Positions 25,718-35,249 of a DNA stretch of 64,000 bases are shown piece by piece. The position numbers and the translations under genes were made by a program. The notes under the pieces were generated by a model. It was given only the letters and a program-made list of their open reading frames with translations, was not told the DNA's origin and searched no databases. The stretch comes from Bacilli bacterium. Its GTDB lineage: Bacteria > Bacillota > Bacilli > RF39 > UBA660. The stretch is from assembly GCA_017525015.1 (NCBI GenBank), contig JAFXUK010000022.1:1-64000 (forward strand), in the 5' to 3' direction. Numbering within the stretch: position 1 is the stretch's first letter; every line of letters starts with the position of its first letter.

Positions 25718-26782
25718 CTATATATTATTCTTTAAAAAAACTATCGCTTTTTTCTGTTCTTCTTCTAATATGCTATATGTTTTATTAAAATCTGTTTGTA
25801 AATTAAACAAACTTTCTATGTCTTCAAGATTATTAACCATCCTATTTTCTAGTGATAGTTTTTTTAATAAATCTGTAAGTTTATTTGAATTAGACTTTCT
25901 AATAATTGTACAGAAATTTGTTTTTGTTTTAATCGCAAATATACTACCATGAAAAGTATCAGTGATAACAAAATCTGCTTTTTCAAAATATGAGAAAAGC
26001 TCCAAAGGATGAACAATTTTAATTTCATCTGCAATTTTTTGATAAGAGCCTAAACTCAAAATTTTTTTATTATGCTTTTTGGCAAATCTTTTTATGTATT
26101 TTTCTTCTCGACTGTTTAATCTTCCAGAATATGCATACAAAATAATGTAATTTTTAATATTAACGTCCACACTTTTTCGATCATCAAAATTATATATAAG
26201 AACCGGATCTAAGTTTATTTCAGGAACTTTATTCGTTAACTTATACACAATATCTTTGCTATTATTATCTCTTACAGAAATTGCTTTGAAATTTAATAAA
26301 AAGTTTGATATTTCATTAACTATATTATATTTTTCTAACATTTCATATGTAGTATGTCCAAAACATGCTGCATATGAAATTATATTTGATTTATCATACT
26401 CAAATCCAAACAGGTTTCTTGAATATCCAACTGGATATGGCTGAAGGCAATTAAAAACCTCATCACTCCCTATTATCAAAGTATCAATATTCTTATTGTA
26501 ATTTAACTCATTTATTTCCATTTCTGGTAAAAACAAATTATCATATGCTTCAGCAAATCTTTTTATTGACCTTCTTTTCTTTATAAATTGAATTATATTT
26601 AAATTATTTTTGATTTTAGATATCAATTCATTATTATCTGGCAACAAACTTTTTTCAAATTTGTAGTCTATAAATTCAACTTCATTGCCTAACGATTCTA
26701 CTATTTTTTTTAAAGCATATGCTTGCATAAAAGAACCATAATTTCTAATTCTTTGCATAGACATTATTCCAATTTTTGACAT
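25718..26782 (-). CDS. Polysaccharide pyruvyl transferase family protein
   Basis: 354 residues. The N-terminus KIGIMSMQRIRNYGSFMQAYAL, the LIIGSDEVFN segment and the C-terminal FVITDTFHGSIFAI motif are typical of the WcaK/CsaB superfamily. It adds a ketal pyruvate to a sugar of the repeat, giving an acidic polymer. In clostridial and Bacteroides loci related proteins instead act as glycosyltransferase-like enzymes, so the exact reaction is open. Ribosome site aaggagag. Confidence 0.82.
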   Translation of the reverse strand: MSKIGIMSMQRIRNYGSFMQAYALKKIVESLGNEVEFIDYKFEKSLLPDNNELISKIKNNLNIIQFIKKRRSIKRFAEAYDNLFLPEMEINELNYNKNIDTLIIGSDEVFNCLQPYPVGYSRNLFGFEYDKSNIISYAACFGHTTYEMLEKYNIVNEISNFLLNFKAISVRDNNSKDIVYKLTNKVPEINLDPVLIYNFDDRKSVDVNIKNYIILYAYSGRLNSREEKYIKRFAKKHNKKILSLGSYQKIADEIKIVHPLELFSYFEKADFVITDTFHGSIFAIKTKTNFCTIIRKSNSNKLTDLLKKLSLENRMVNNLEDIESLFNLQTDFNKTYSILEEEQKKAIVFLKNNI

Positions 26783-26803
26783 AATACTCTCCTTATATAA
26801 TCA

Positions 26804-27901
26804 TTAATTAAAAATAAAAAATTTAAATCCACACAGATTTCCATAAATACCAGCAATAAACAATATAATTGCACTAATAATAAACATAAATGTAACACCA
26901 CCACGTTTTTTTAATAATGATAGATATTTAGCCATTAAAGGTATATTAATCAAAAAATGTAGTGTCCCAATTCTATGGAAAATAGAATATTCACCTATGT
27001 TTAATAAAATAATTGCCAAAAGAATGAATGAGAAGAAGTTTATATATTTCAAAGAATCATCCACCATAATTGATTTCCAGTGCATTAATTTTATAAAAAC
27101 AATATAAATTGTCATTATTGACATTAAAATGAACTCCGGCAAATATGAATATGTAACATGTTCTTTATAGTATGATTCAGTAAACAAAATCTGATTAACA
27201 AAGCTTGGATAAAAAATATAAATAATTCCTAAAATAGTTATAGGAATAAGCGAGTAAAAAATTTTCCATTTCTTTTTTTGCAATGGATAAATTGCTACTC
27301 TAAGAATAATAATTGCTAAGGCAGCTAAATGAATAGTTCCTGCAATGAAATAAATTGGTAAATGCTTAACTAAACTTTTTTTATTAAATACTTCATTATA
27401 AATACAATATGTAATCATCGCAAATGCTGTCATACATCTAATATTTGTTATAACTTCTAAGTATGTACCCAAACTCATAATAAAAATTAAAAATAACGAT
27501 CTTTTATATCCATTAATATCATATTTTTCACATAAATCATTATATATGCTGAAAACACATGAATAAAAAATCATAGAAACAGTAAAAGGAGCAATTCCAT
27601 AAAAATCAGTTTTACTAATAAAATAATAGAAAATATTAATAGTAGGAGTAAAAGATCTAGTCAACAATTCAATCAAAGCATATGAATTCATAGGCTTATA
27701 ATATTGAGACAATGTTATATATATTCTCTCCAAATCATATCCGGGGTTAGGAATATAAAAATATGCCAGAATACTTAGTAATACTGTATATATCATTAAT
27801 GCTTTCTTGGGAGATTTTTTGCTTTTTTTCACAACAAAAGCAAAGAACAATAATAATATACCATATGTTAATACACCAATTATTCTTTCTTTATAATACA
27901 T
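26804..27901 (-). CDS. EpsG-family polysaccharide polymerase (Wzy-like)
   Basis: 365 residues with about 10 membrane spans. The early motif IPNPGYDLERIY, in a loop after span 2, corresponds to the conserved PxxxDLxRY-type loop of EpsG-family proteins. The enzyme joins flipped repeat units into polymer. Ribosome site ggaggataag; it starts 16 bases after the acyltransferase gene. Family assignment from topology, motif and operon position. Confidence 0.75.
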   Translation of the reverse strand: MYYKERIIGVLTYGILLLFFAFVVKKSKKSPKKALMIYTVLLSILAYFYIPNPGYDLERIYITLSQYYKPMNSYALIELLTRSFTPTINIFYYFISKTDFYGIAPFTVSMIFYSCVFSIYNDLCEKYDINGYKRSLFLIFIMSLGTYLEVITNIRCMTAFAMITYCIYNEVFNKKSLVKHLPIYFIAGTIHLAALAIIILRVAIYPLQKKKWKIFYSLIPITILGIIYIFYPSFVNQILFTESYYKEHVTYSYLPEFILMSIMTIYIVFIKLMHWKSIMVDDSLKYINFFSFILLAIILLNIGEYSIFHRIGTLHFLINIPLMAKYLSLLKKRGGVTFMFIISAIILFIAGIYGNLCGFKFFIFN

Positions 27902-27917
27902 ACTTATCCTCCTCTTA

Positions 27918-28979
27918 TCATTCTACTGTATATTTTTTTTCTAATAAAACTATTTTTTCATCAAAAAATTTAAAAATGCATTTATCAAATAATAATTTTC
28001 TTACTAATTCAATAAAAAGGCAAATACAACATACAATCATTACGCTAACAATTATGTGTATTATCAAATAGTCCGATGAGAAAAATTTATTATTTTTAAG
28101 TAAATCACACCATATTATACTTCTTAAATATTTATTATCTGATATAAGATAAATGCCAAAAACCAATGAGGAAATATAATTAATAATATTATTAAAACTT
28201 GGTTTCATCGTAGAAAAAATACAAAAAATTGATGAAGATAACATTAAAGCAAAAATAGAATACATATTTAATAAATATGTTGAATGATTACCAACATAGC
28301 TAATTTTTGTACCAATTAAGTCAAACATTATAATAGATAATGCGATTATTGTAGCAGATAAAATCATTATTTTAAAACTAGTATTGCCTTTACAAAATTG
28401 ATTATCTTTATATTTAGAAAAATAAGCACCTATAGAATATAAAAATACGAAATATACTAATTCATTACCATAATAATCCATAGTAGTTAATGTGCAGAAA
28501 ATATAGAAAATAGATACTCCAAATAGAATAAACTTTAAATGATCATTTCTTTGAATAGAATTAAGAAATTTATTAATGAATGGATGGAATAAGTACAAAA
28601 CGAAATAAGCAGTTGCAAACCAATATCTTTTAAATGTAATAGGAAATAAGTTTAATACTAATGATTTAATATCAAATGTTTCAATTTTTAAAAAGATTAG
28701 TAAAAGATATATAGTTATAGAATAAAAAGATACTTGTGCTAAAAATCTAAACAATTTTTTAAATCTAATCTCATTTGAACTAATCAAAAAATAACCAGAA
28801 ATCAAAACAAACAACATAGTTCCAATATTGCCTAATATGCTTATTTCTAAAATATATCTATTAAATCCTACAGGTAAATGGTGTATATCATACCCACTAT
28901 GCATTACATAGTGACTCAATACTATTAAAACCATAGATATAATTCTTAATATTTCTAATTTAGTATTTCTCTTTTCCAT
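27918..28979 (-). CDS. Acyltransferase family 3 membrane protein
   Basis: 353 residues, about ten membrane spans. Opening RNTKLEILRIISMVLIVLSH with the conserved R and the catalytic-type His (LSHYVMH) is the mark of OafA/NodX-like O-acyltransferases. It probably O-acetylates the polysaccharide. The arrangement next to the polymerase gene fits a tailoring step. Ribosome site aaaggag. Confidence 0.85.
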   Translation of the reverse strand: MEKRNTKLEILRIISMVLIVLSHYVMHSGYDIHHLPVGFNRYILEISILGNIGTMLFVLISGYFLISSNEIRFKKLFRFLAQVSFYSITIYLLLIFLKIETFDIKSLVLNLFPITFKRYWFATAYFVLYLFHPFINKFLNSIQRNDHLKFILFGVSIFYIFCTLTTMDYYGNELVYFVFLYSIGAYFSKYKDNQFCKGNTSFKIMILSATIIALSIIMFDLIGTKISYVGNHSTYLLNMYSIFALMLSSSIFCIFSTMKPSFNNIINYISSLVFGIYLISDNKYLRSIIWCDLLKNNKFFSSDYLIIHIIVSVMIVCCICLFIELVRKLLFDKCIFKFFDEKIVLLEKKYTVE

Positions 28980-29000
28980 AGCAACAACTCCTTTCTATTA

Positions 29001-29789
29001 TTATTTTAAAACTCCTTTACCTTCAATCATTTTTCTTAAAGCTCTGAATGAAGATATTTTTTCCTTATACTCTTTTCTTTTTCTAATTATAAATTGCAAG
29101 CATAGTAATAACCACCAGAATTTACTAATTCTATAAAAGCATGCTCCCTTAATTATAAAATATTCTTCATCATAACCTTTAAACCATGTTGATTCTCTAT
29201 TATCCAAACGAGCAATTTCTATTGGATATGAATATATTTTTAATCCAGATCTAATACAATCTGAAAGAAAAATGTTTTCCTCGCCCATATATAAACTGCT
29301 ACCTGCTCCAAATCTATCATCAAAAATAATATTATATTTTTTGATTGATTCGACTTTAAAAGACAATTGTACTGATTGAATTTTAAAGGTTTTTAAAGCA
29401 CTAACTTTTCCTTCTTTAAGTTTAGGCTTGACATTATTCGGATTATCACTACTCACAAAAAAAGCAATTATATCAGCATCATTATATTTTGTATAAGCAG
29501 CTTTAATTATTTGTTCATAATTATTTACATAACTCATATCATCATCTGCTAATAATGCAATAGATGAAGAACATTTATTTAAAGCTAAATTTCTGCTCCT
29601 ACTTAATCCTTTTTCACGATATGAAAATAATTTGTTCTTACCATTTGAAATATCATGAACTAATACTTCACTATTAGGGCATTGATTTATAACAATAGAA
29701 CTACCCTTAATATTCATTTTATCAATTAGTTTTTCATATTGCTTTTTACTATTAATATTCATTGTTGATATTAGCACTTCTATATCCAT
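29001..29789 (-). CDS. Divergent family 2 glycosyltransferase
   Basis: 262 residues. It lacks the usual VVPxYN opening: it begins MDIEVLISTMNINSKKQ, but keeps the KGLSRSRNLAL motif and the metal-binding LLADDDMSY, as in GT2 enzymes of capsule loci. The C-terminus has one hydrophobic segment (WWLLLCLQFII). Its start (site aggtga) lies 8 bases after the stop of a 47-codon frame. Confidence 0.8.
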   Translation of the reverse strand: MDIEVLISTMNINSKKQYEKLIDKMNIKGSSIVINQCPNSEVLVHDISNGKNKLFSYREKGLSRSRNLALNKCSSSIALLADDDMSYVNNYEQIIKAAYTKYNDADIIAFFVSSDNPNNVKPKLKEGKVSALKTFKIQSVQLSFKVESIKKYNIIFDDRFGAGSSLYMGEENIFLSDCIRSGLKIYSYPIEIARLDNRESTWFKGYDEEYFIIKGACFYRISKFWWLLLCLQFIIRKRKEYKEKISSFRALRKMIEGKGVLK

Positions 29790-29797
29790 ATAGTCAC

Positions 29798-29941
29798 CTA
29801 TATTCTCCTTATAATTTCATTTAAATTCTTTATTGATACACAACACTTTCTTGTAAGTATTTGAACAGTGAGAAATGATTCTGATGAGCAAGAATAATCA
29901 TATTCAAATTTGAATGGTGAATTTATTAAACAAAAATTCAT
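29798..29941 (-). CDS. 47-residue small ORF or truncated gene
   Basis: An ATG at 29941, eight bases behind aaggag, opens 47 codons starting MNFCLINSPFKFEYDYSCSS and ending in TAG right before the site of the next gene. It fills exactly the 156-base gap between two glycosyltransferase genes. Five of the 47 residues could be Cys or aromatic contacts, but no family is evident. It may be a small peptide gene or the stump of a gene lost from the operon. Confidence 0.4.
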   Translation of the reverse strand: MNFCLINSPFKFEYDYSCSSESFLTVQILTRKCCVSIKNLNEIIRRI

Positions 29942-29945
29942 TTTA

Positions 29946-30707
29946 TCATTCTCCTTTTTTTATTCTATGATACTTTTTCAAATTTCTAATCACGTAATAG
30001 GACATGTAATAAATAGATTGAAAGACATTAAGTTTAAGGTATCTATAAGTATTCCAATTCATTTTAAAAGCTCTAAATTTATTGCCACTTTTAGAATTTG
30101 ACGAAATACGATAGATTAATAATGGCTCATTAATACCATATGCATTTTTTTCTTTTTTTAAAATAGAAAGCCATGTAGCATAATCTTCATGCATGTAATC
30201 ACCTGGCATTTTGTTCTCCAACAAAAAATCTTTCTTTATCAATACTGAAGAACAAGCAATTATGTTTTGTTTTAATAACTTCTTATAGCATGTCTTTTCA
30301 GGCACTTCAAAAATAAATGAATTATTTTTCCCATCTTCATTAATATAACTAACTCCAGTATAAGTAAAATTAGCGTCTTTATTCTTAATTAATTCCATTT
30401 GCTTTTGAAGTTTTTTAGGATCCCAAATATCATCTGAATCCAGAAAAGCTATATATTTTCCCTTTGAATTTAGAACGCCTGTGTTTCTAGCAATAGAAAC
30501 ACCAGAGTTCTTTTCTAAATTAATTAGTTTTATTTTTTTATTAGATAAATAATTATTAATTATGTTTTTACTATTATCAGTGGATGCATCATTTATTAAA
30601 ATCAATTCCCACTTTTTATATGTTTGATTTATTACACTATCAATACTTTCTTTTAAATACTTTTCCGCATTATAGACTGGTATAACTATACTTACCAAAT
30701 CATTCAT
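29946..30707 (-). CDS. Family 2 glycosyltransferase
   Basis: 253 residues from ATG 30707 (site agaggt); an in-frame start at 30728 has none. All GT2 motifs are present: SIVIPVYNAEKYL, INDASTDNS, NSGVSIARNTG and the metal-binding FLDSDDIW. The C-terminal part is basic and Tyr-rich. It is the second gene of the operon and likely adds the second sugar. Confidence 0.88.
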   Translation of the reverse strand: MNDLVSIVIPVYNAEKYLKESIDSVINQTYKKWELILINDASTDNSKNIINNYLSNKKIKLINLEKNSGVSIARNTGVLNSKGKYIAFLDSDDIWDPKKLQKQMELIKNKDANFTYTGVSYINEDGKNNSFIFEVPEKTCYKKLLKQNIIACSSVLIKKDFLLENKMPGDYMHEDYATWLSILKKEKNAYGINEPLLIYRISSNSKSGNKFRAFKMNWNTYRYLKLNVFQSIYYMSYYVIRNLKKYHRIKKGE

Positions 30708-30746
30708 AAAACTACCTCTTTCAAACAATAAACATCTAAATGTCTT

Positions 30747-31460
30747 TTAGATGTTTTTACTTATTTTATTTTGTTTTTTCAAATCATTAAGTTCTCTTTC
30801 AATATTATTTTTGCCTGCATCTGCCCCTTTAGCACCAAATACAGCAATAAATGTATAAGTAACAACAATTAAATCCATCCATAAAGAATAATATTTTATA
30901 TAATCAAGATCATATTCAATCTTTTTAAAAATATCTATATCATTTCTTCCTCTTGTTTGTGCAAGACCAGTAATTCCAGGTCTAACAATATTTCTAAATC
31001 TTTGGGCTTCATTCATCACTTCATAGTAGTCTGGAATCCAAGGACGAGGTCCAATGAAACTCATCTCACCTTTTAAGATATTAATTAGTTGTGGAATTTC
31101 ATCTAAAGATGTTTTTCTTAAAAAAGTTCCAATTCTTGTATGTTGATCAGCTTTTGAAAGATCATGAACATCATTGTTTTTTTCCATAGTTCTAAACTTA
31201 TACATATAGAATTCTTTTCCGTATTTTCCAGTTCTTAATTGTTTAAAAAAAACAGGACCATTACTATCAAGTTTAATAAGAATTGCAATTATAAGCATCA
31301 ATGGTGATGCAACTATTAATCCAATAATAGCTAAAATACGATCAGAAAAAAATTTAATAGCTGCAAATGTTTTAATAGATATTTGTTGAACTAAATTTCT
31401 ATCACTAACATTTCCTTCTAAATCAACATATTGTTCTAAATAATTATTTCTCATGTACAT
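30747..31460 (-). CDS. Initiating sugar transferase (undecaprenyl-phosphate phosphoglycosyltransferase)
   Basis: 237 residues (235 if the ATG at 31454 is used, which has better spacing to gtgagag). It is the single-span, monotopic type: one hydrophobic helix (ILAIIGLIVASPLMLIIAIL, about 40-60), then GPVFFKQLRTGKYG, YKFRTM, a DEIPQ equivalent of the catalytic DE pair, and the GPRPW and RPGITGLAQ motifs. It transfers a sugar-1-phosphate from UDP-sugar to undecaprenyl phosphate, starting repeat-unit assembly. As the first gene after the promoter it sets the operon start. It lacks the extra domains of WcaJ-type long forms. Confidence 0.9.
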   Translation of the reverse strand: MYMRNNYLEQYVDLEGNVSDRNLVQQISIKTFAAIKFFSDRILAIIGLIVASPLMLIIAILIKLDSNGPVFFKQLRTGKYGKEFYMYKFRTMEKNNDVHDLSKADQHTRIGTFLRKTSLDEIPQLINILKGEMSFIGPRPWIPDYYEVMNEAQRFRNIVRPGITGLAQTRGRNDIDIFKKIEYDLDYIKYYSLWMDLIVVTYTFIAVFGAKGADAGKNNIERELNDLKKQNKISKNI

Positions 31461-31488
31461 CTCTCACTCTATTATACTATCTTCTAAC

Positions 31489-31517
31489 ATTATACCTTAA
31501 TTCGACAAATTTCACAA
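31489..31517 (-). promoter_or_regulatory. Promoter of the exopolysaccharide operon
   Basis: TTGTGA (31512-31517), 17 bases, TATAAT (31489-31494) on the minus strand, about 30 bases before the sugar-transferase start. Confidence 0.6.
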
Positions 31518-31538
31518 TGTAAAAAACACTTTTTTACA
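31518..31538. promoter_or_regulatory. Inverted repeat abutting the EPS promoter
   Basis: TGTAAAAAA, three bases, TTTTTTACA: perfect 9-bp arms directly upstream of the -35 element. Position suggests an activator or repressor site; no regulator gene is adjacent. Confidence 0.4.
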
Positions 31539-31598
31539 CTACAAAATATTTGCCCAAAAGCATTGAATATTCTACCACTAAATTCATTATAAAACAAG

Positions 31599-31626
31599 AA
31601 AAAAGACCTTTTTATAGGTCTTTTTT
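31599..31626 (-). terminator. addBA operon terminator
   Basis: AAAAAGACCT and complement with a six-base loop and T-run; the stop of the acetyltransferase gene (31612) lies within it. Confidence 0.75.
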
Positions 31627-32130
31627 ATAAATATTTCTTATTCCTCTAGAAAATTCTTGTGTACCAATACATGTAAATCCATGCTTTTCCATATTTCTAA
31701 TACAATGTTTATTATCTGGATGTACTGTAGTAAAAGCATACTTATATCCTAAATTTCTAGCATATTGATCCATATCTTCTAAAATATGTAATTGTATTCC
31801 ATTACCTCTTACATCTTCTGATACAGCTTCTGGTCCATAATCAATTACATAAGTAAATGGTATATCACTAAGTCCAAACTTTACTAAATCTTTTTCTCTA
31901 GCAGGAATAATCATACTAGATGCATATAATAATCCATTACTCTCATATAAGAATATATGTGACATATTATCTAAACAGTCCTTTAATTCATTATATGAAA
32001 AATCCCCTAACCATTCAGGATGTTCCATCCTTGACTTTATACTTTCTACAAAATCATAATATAACTCTAAGTTATCTCTTCTTACATCAATTCTATTTAA
32101 TTCAATTCCCTTTTTTTCAATTCTACTCAT
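31612..32130 (-). CDS. GNAT-family acetyltransferase
   Basis: 172 residues. The acetyl-CoA loop (VSEDVRGNGIQLHILEDM) and the late NxxCIxxxxxxGF segment (NKHCIRNMEKHGF) place it in the GNAT family. Its ATG overlaps the end of addA by 8 bases (ATGAGTAG), so it is translated with the recombination enzyme, though its substrate need not be related. It ends the operon. Confidence 0.82.
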   Translation of the reverse strand: MSRIEKKGIELNRIDVRRDNLELYYDFVESIKSRMEHPEWLGDFSYNELKDCLDNMSHIFLYESNGLLYASSMIIPAREKDLVKFGLSDIPFTYVIDYGPEAVSEDVRGNGIQLHILEDMDQYARNLGYKYAFTTVHPDNKHCIRNMEKHGFTCIGTQEFSRGIRNIYKKDL

Positions 32131-35100
32131 CTTTTACCTCTCTGTATGTCTCATCTAATATTGAATATAGGTAACAGTCTACACTCTTACCTGTAATTGA
32201 TTTTATATAATTCCTATATCCATTTAATTGTTTATTATAAGCTAAATCATCTATATTCTTTAACTTATAATCAATAATAGTATAAGAATCATTATTATCA
32301 ATTAACAAATCTATTATACCATGATTTATAGTATTATCCTCTTCATAATAGAATTCATATTCTTTATACATTGTATAATTTAGTCTACTTTTCATTAAAT
32401 CACTATTTAAGAACTTAGTAATCTTATCTTTAATTCTAGTATTATATATTTTATCTAATAATACAGGATTACTAAAATCTAATTCTTCTAAATATTCATG
32501 TACTTTTGTACCAAATTCCATTACTTCTTTTTCTTCTTTAGTAATTATATGATTATTCTCTTTAGAGAAATGTGCATCTTTTACTTCTTCTAATTTAATT
32601 TCTAAGTTATTTACATTTATATTAGTCTTATTAGAAATATATTTAGATACTTCAATTGCTTCTTTATATTTTGTAGTCGCATCAACTTGACTTTCTTTAG
32701 TATATGGAAGAAGTATTGTAGTAATACTCTTTAATATATTGTAAAAAGAATTATATTTACTTCTAACTACATCAGATACTTTATCTTTTACATAAAACTC
32801 TTCAACTAATTCTGGTACTACAAATATCATTTCTTCTTTAGCTCTTGTTGTCGCTACATAGAAAAGTCTTATTTTCTCTGATATTTCTTCTAGTCTTACC
32901 CTATTCTTTAATAGTATTTTTAATATTGTATCTTTATAATACTCATTTACTTTAGGAAGTATTAATCCATACTCTTTATCAAATATTATTCTAGAATGTA
33001 ATTCACTAAAATTAAATGTAGAAGTATATCCTGCAAAATAACATATTGGGAACTCTAATCCCTTAGATTTATGAATAGTCATAATTCTACAACTATTACT
33101 ATTCTTACTACTACTATTAAATGTTAAATCTAAGTCATTATCAAATACTTTATCTAAATAATCTACAAAATCATATATTGTATTACCTAACTTCTCATAA
33201 GATCTTGCTAAATTATAGAAATACTCTTCTCTAACTCTTTTAGCATTAATATCACTAGTATTAAGTATAATCTCATCATACTTAGTATAAATAAACACTT
33301 GTCTAATAAACTCAGATAAATTAACTTTATCAATTAAATCACTTAACTCTAATGCATCTTTATATATACTAGTATCTTTATAACTCTTCTTACTAAATAT
33401 CTCATATATATCTAAATCACTATATTTATATAAGAAACTTCTAGCTAAAGATATAAAATTATACTCAAACTCTTTATTAATATTATCATTCTTCACAAGC
33501 ATTATAAATTTAAGTAAATTCTTAAATATAATACTATCATCATCTCTACTAAAACTCTCATCTTTAAGTATTTGTAGAGGTATATGTAAATATTCAAATA
33601 TCTTTTTGTAAGTATCAAACTCTTTAGTTCTGTCTAAAAGTATTGTAAAGTCAGAGTATTCTGCGACTCTAAGAGTCTTTTGATCTTTATCAAACACTTG
33701 AAAATGTTTAGAAATCTTATCTTTAATATCATTCGCAATTATAAAAGCTTCTTCTTCAGCTTTAGTAATATTTCTATCTAATTCTTTAGAATTATATGTA
33801 AGAACATTCATATGATACTCTTGATCAGTTTTACCCTCTTCTTCATATGAAGTATTACCAAAAATCATTTGATGAGATTCTGGATACTCTGCTCCACCTA
33901 TTCTTAAATCCATTACTGGATTAAATAATAAGTTAATATCATCTAATACTTCTCTTCTACTTCTAAAGTTCTTTAATAAATCAATCTTAGTACCATTTAT
34001 ATTATCTTTATATAAATTATATTTCTCTTGGAATATATCAGGATTAGCATTTCTAAATCTATATATAGATTGTTTAATATCCCCTACCATATATACATTA
34101 TTCTTGGCTATTAATGATATAAACTTCTCTTGAATATCAGATGTATCTTGATATTCATCAACTAATATTTCAGAGAATTTTTCTCTTAATTCTTCTTGTA
34201 CATCACTATTTTCTTCTACTACTTTGATTGCTAGTCTTGCAATATCATTAAAGTTATAAATATAATTCTTATTCTTATAATGATCTAATATAGAATCAAA
34301 CTCTTTTAATATCTCTATTATAACTTCTTGGCTACTTATAGTAGATTCTATATCTTCTTTAATCTCTTCTACTGAGTCATATATTAAATAACTCTCTTTA
34401 AAGTCCTTTAATAAATCAGATATCTGGCTCTTTATAGCTTTTCCTTCTTCTGAAGAACCTCTTGGTGCATTAATCTTACCAAAATTCATACTATTTAAGA
34501 ATTCTTCATAAGTATTAGCCTTTAAAAAACTACTATAATTCTCATTCATTTTGATGATGAAATCATCATCAAAGTGATTTTCTAACTCTAAGAACAATTC
34601 TTTTATCTCTTTTTGCTTTTGTTTTAATAATTCTAAATATTCTTCTATAAATGAATTAATTTTGTCTTCATTATAAATATCAAAGTAATTATTTAAGAAT
34701 TCAGTCTTATCATATTTTAATTCTATTTTAGAATATACATCTAATATTTGTTTCTTTAACTCTTCATCATCTTTTAAACAAAAGTCATGAATTAATTTTT
34801 CAAACTCTTCTGTAGGTCTTTCGTAATAGCAATCCATTAATTCATCTAATATCTCTTGTTTCTTAAGTCTAAGTATTACTTCATCAGTTATTTCTACTGC
34901 TTCTGGTATATTAAGCTTAGTATGATACTTTTTAACGATAGATAAAGCAAAAGAATCAAATGTAGTAATATAAGCACCATCTACAAGATTTGCTTCTTCT
35001 TCTAATCCTGGAGTACTTTTTAAAGCTTTTCTAATTCTTGTTTTCATCTCTGCTGCTGCAGCATTAGTAAAAGTAAGTACAAGTAAATTCTCTACACTAG

Positions 35101-35230
35101 TACCATTTAATACTTTTCTTTTAACTCTTTCAGTTAAAACTGCAGTTTTACCTGATCCTGCTCCAGCAGATACTAATATATTAGTACCCTCTTGGTTAAT
35201 AGCTTGTAATTGTTCTTCTGTCCATGCCAT
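32123..35230 (-). CDS. addA: ATP-dependent helicase/nuclease subunit A
   Basis: 1035 residues. AddA with AddB resects double-strand breaks for RecA-mediated repair and degrades foreign DNA. The UvrD-type helicase has WTEEQLQAIN (Q motif), Walker A SAGAGSGKTAVLT, VDEYQDTS (motif II), and a late TIHKSKGLEF motif. The C-terminal RecB-type nuclease has GIIDLLI then IIDYKLK. It is about 200 residues shorter than B. subtilis AddA, yet no core motif is missing. Site gaggtga. Normally addB directly precedes addA; here two foreign genes intervene. Confidence 0.93.
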   Translation of the reverse strand: MAWTEEQLQAINQEGTNILVSAGAGSGKTAVLTERVKRKVLNGTSVENLLVLTFTNAAAAEMKTRIRKALKSTPGLEEEANLVDGAYITTFDSFALSIVKKYHTKLNIPEAVEITDEVILRLKKQEILDELMDCYYERPTEEFEKLIHDFCLKDDEELKKQILDVYSKIELKYDKTEFLNNYFDIYNEDKINSFIEEYLELLKQKQKEIKELFLELENHFDDDFIIKMNENYSSFLKANTYEEFLNSMNFGKINAPRGSSEEGKAIKSQISDLLKDFKESYLIYDSVEEIKEDIESTISSQEVIIEILKEFDSILDHYKNKNYIYNFNDIARLAIKVVEENSDVQEELREKFSEILVDEYQDTSDIQEKFISLIAKNNVYMVGDIKQSIYRFRNANPDIFQEKYNLYKDNINGTKIDLLKNFRSRREVLDDINLLFNPVMDLRIGGAEYPESHQMIFGNTSYEEEGKTDQEYHMNVLTYNSKELDRNITKAEEEAFIIANDIKDKISKHFQVFDKDQKTLRVAEYSDFTILLDRTKEFDTYKKIFEYLHIPLQILKDESFSRDDDSIIFKNLLKFIMLVKNDNINKEFEYNFISLARSFLYKYSDLDIYEIFSKKSYKDTSIYKDALELSDLIDKVNLSEFIRQVFIYTKYDEIILNTSDINAKRVREEYFYNLARSYEKLGNTIYDFVDYLDKVFDNDLDLTFNSSSKNSNSCRIMTIHKSKGLEFPICYFAGYTSTFNFSELHSRIIFDKEYGLILPKVNEYYKDTILKILLKNRVRLEEISEKIRLFYVATTRAKEEMIFVVPELVEEFYVKDKVSDVVRSKYNSFYNILKSITTILLPYTKESQVDATTKYKEAIEVSKYISNKTNINVNNLEIKLEEVKDAHFSKENNHIITKEEKEVMEFGTKVHEYLEELDFSNPVLLDKIYNTRIKDKITKFLNSDLMKSRLNYTMYKEYEFYYEEDNTINHGIIDLLIDNNDSYTIIDYKLKNIDDLAYNKQLNGYRNYIKSITGKSVDCYLYSILDETYREVKDE

Positions 35231-35249
35231 TATCTATCACCTCTTATGT

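Noticed and set aside
25629..25952. Plus-strand frame of 107 codons across the flippase/pyruvyltransferase junction
   Set aside because: Antisense to two clear genes and composed of common shadow residues (Ser, Phe, Leu).
27763..28071. Plus-strand frame of 102 codons opposite the polymerase and acyltransferase
   Set aside because: Antisense, no ribosome site, no motif.
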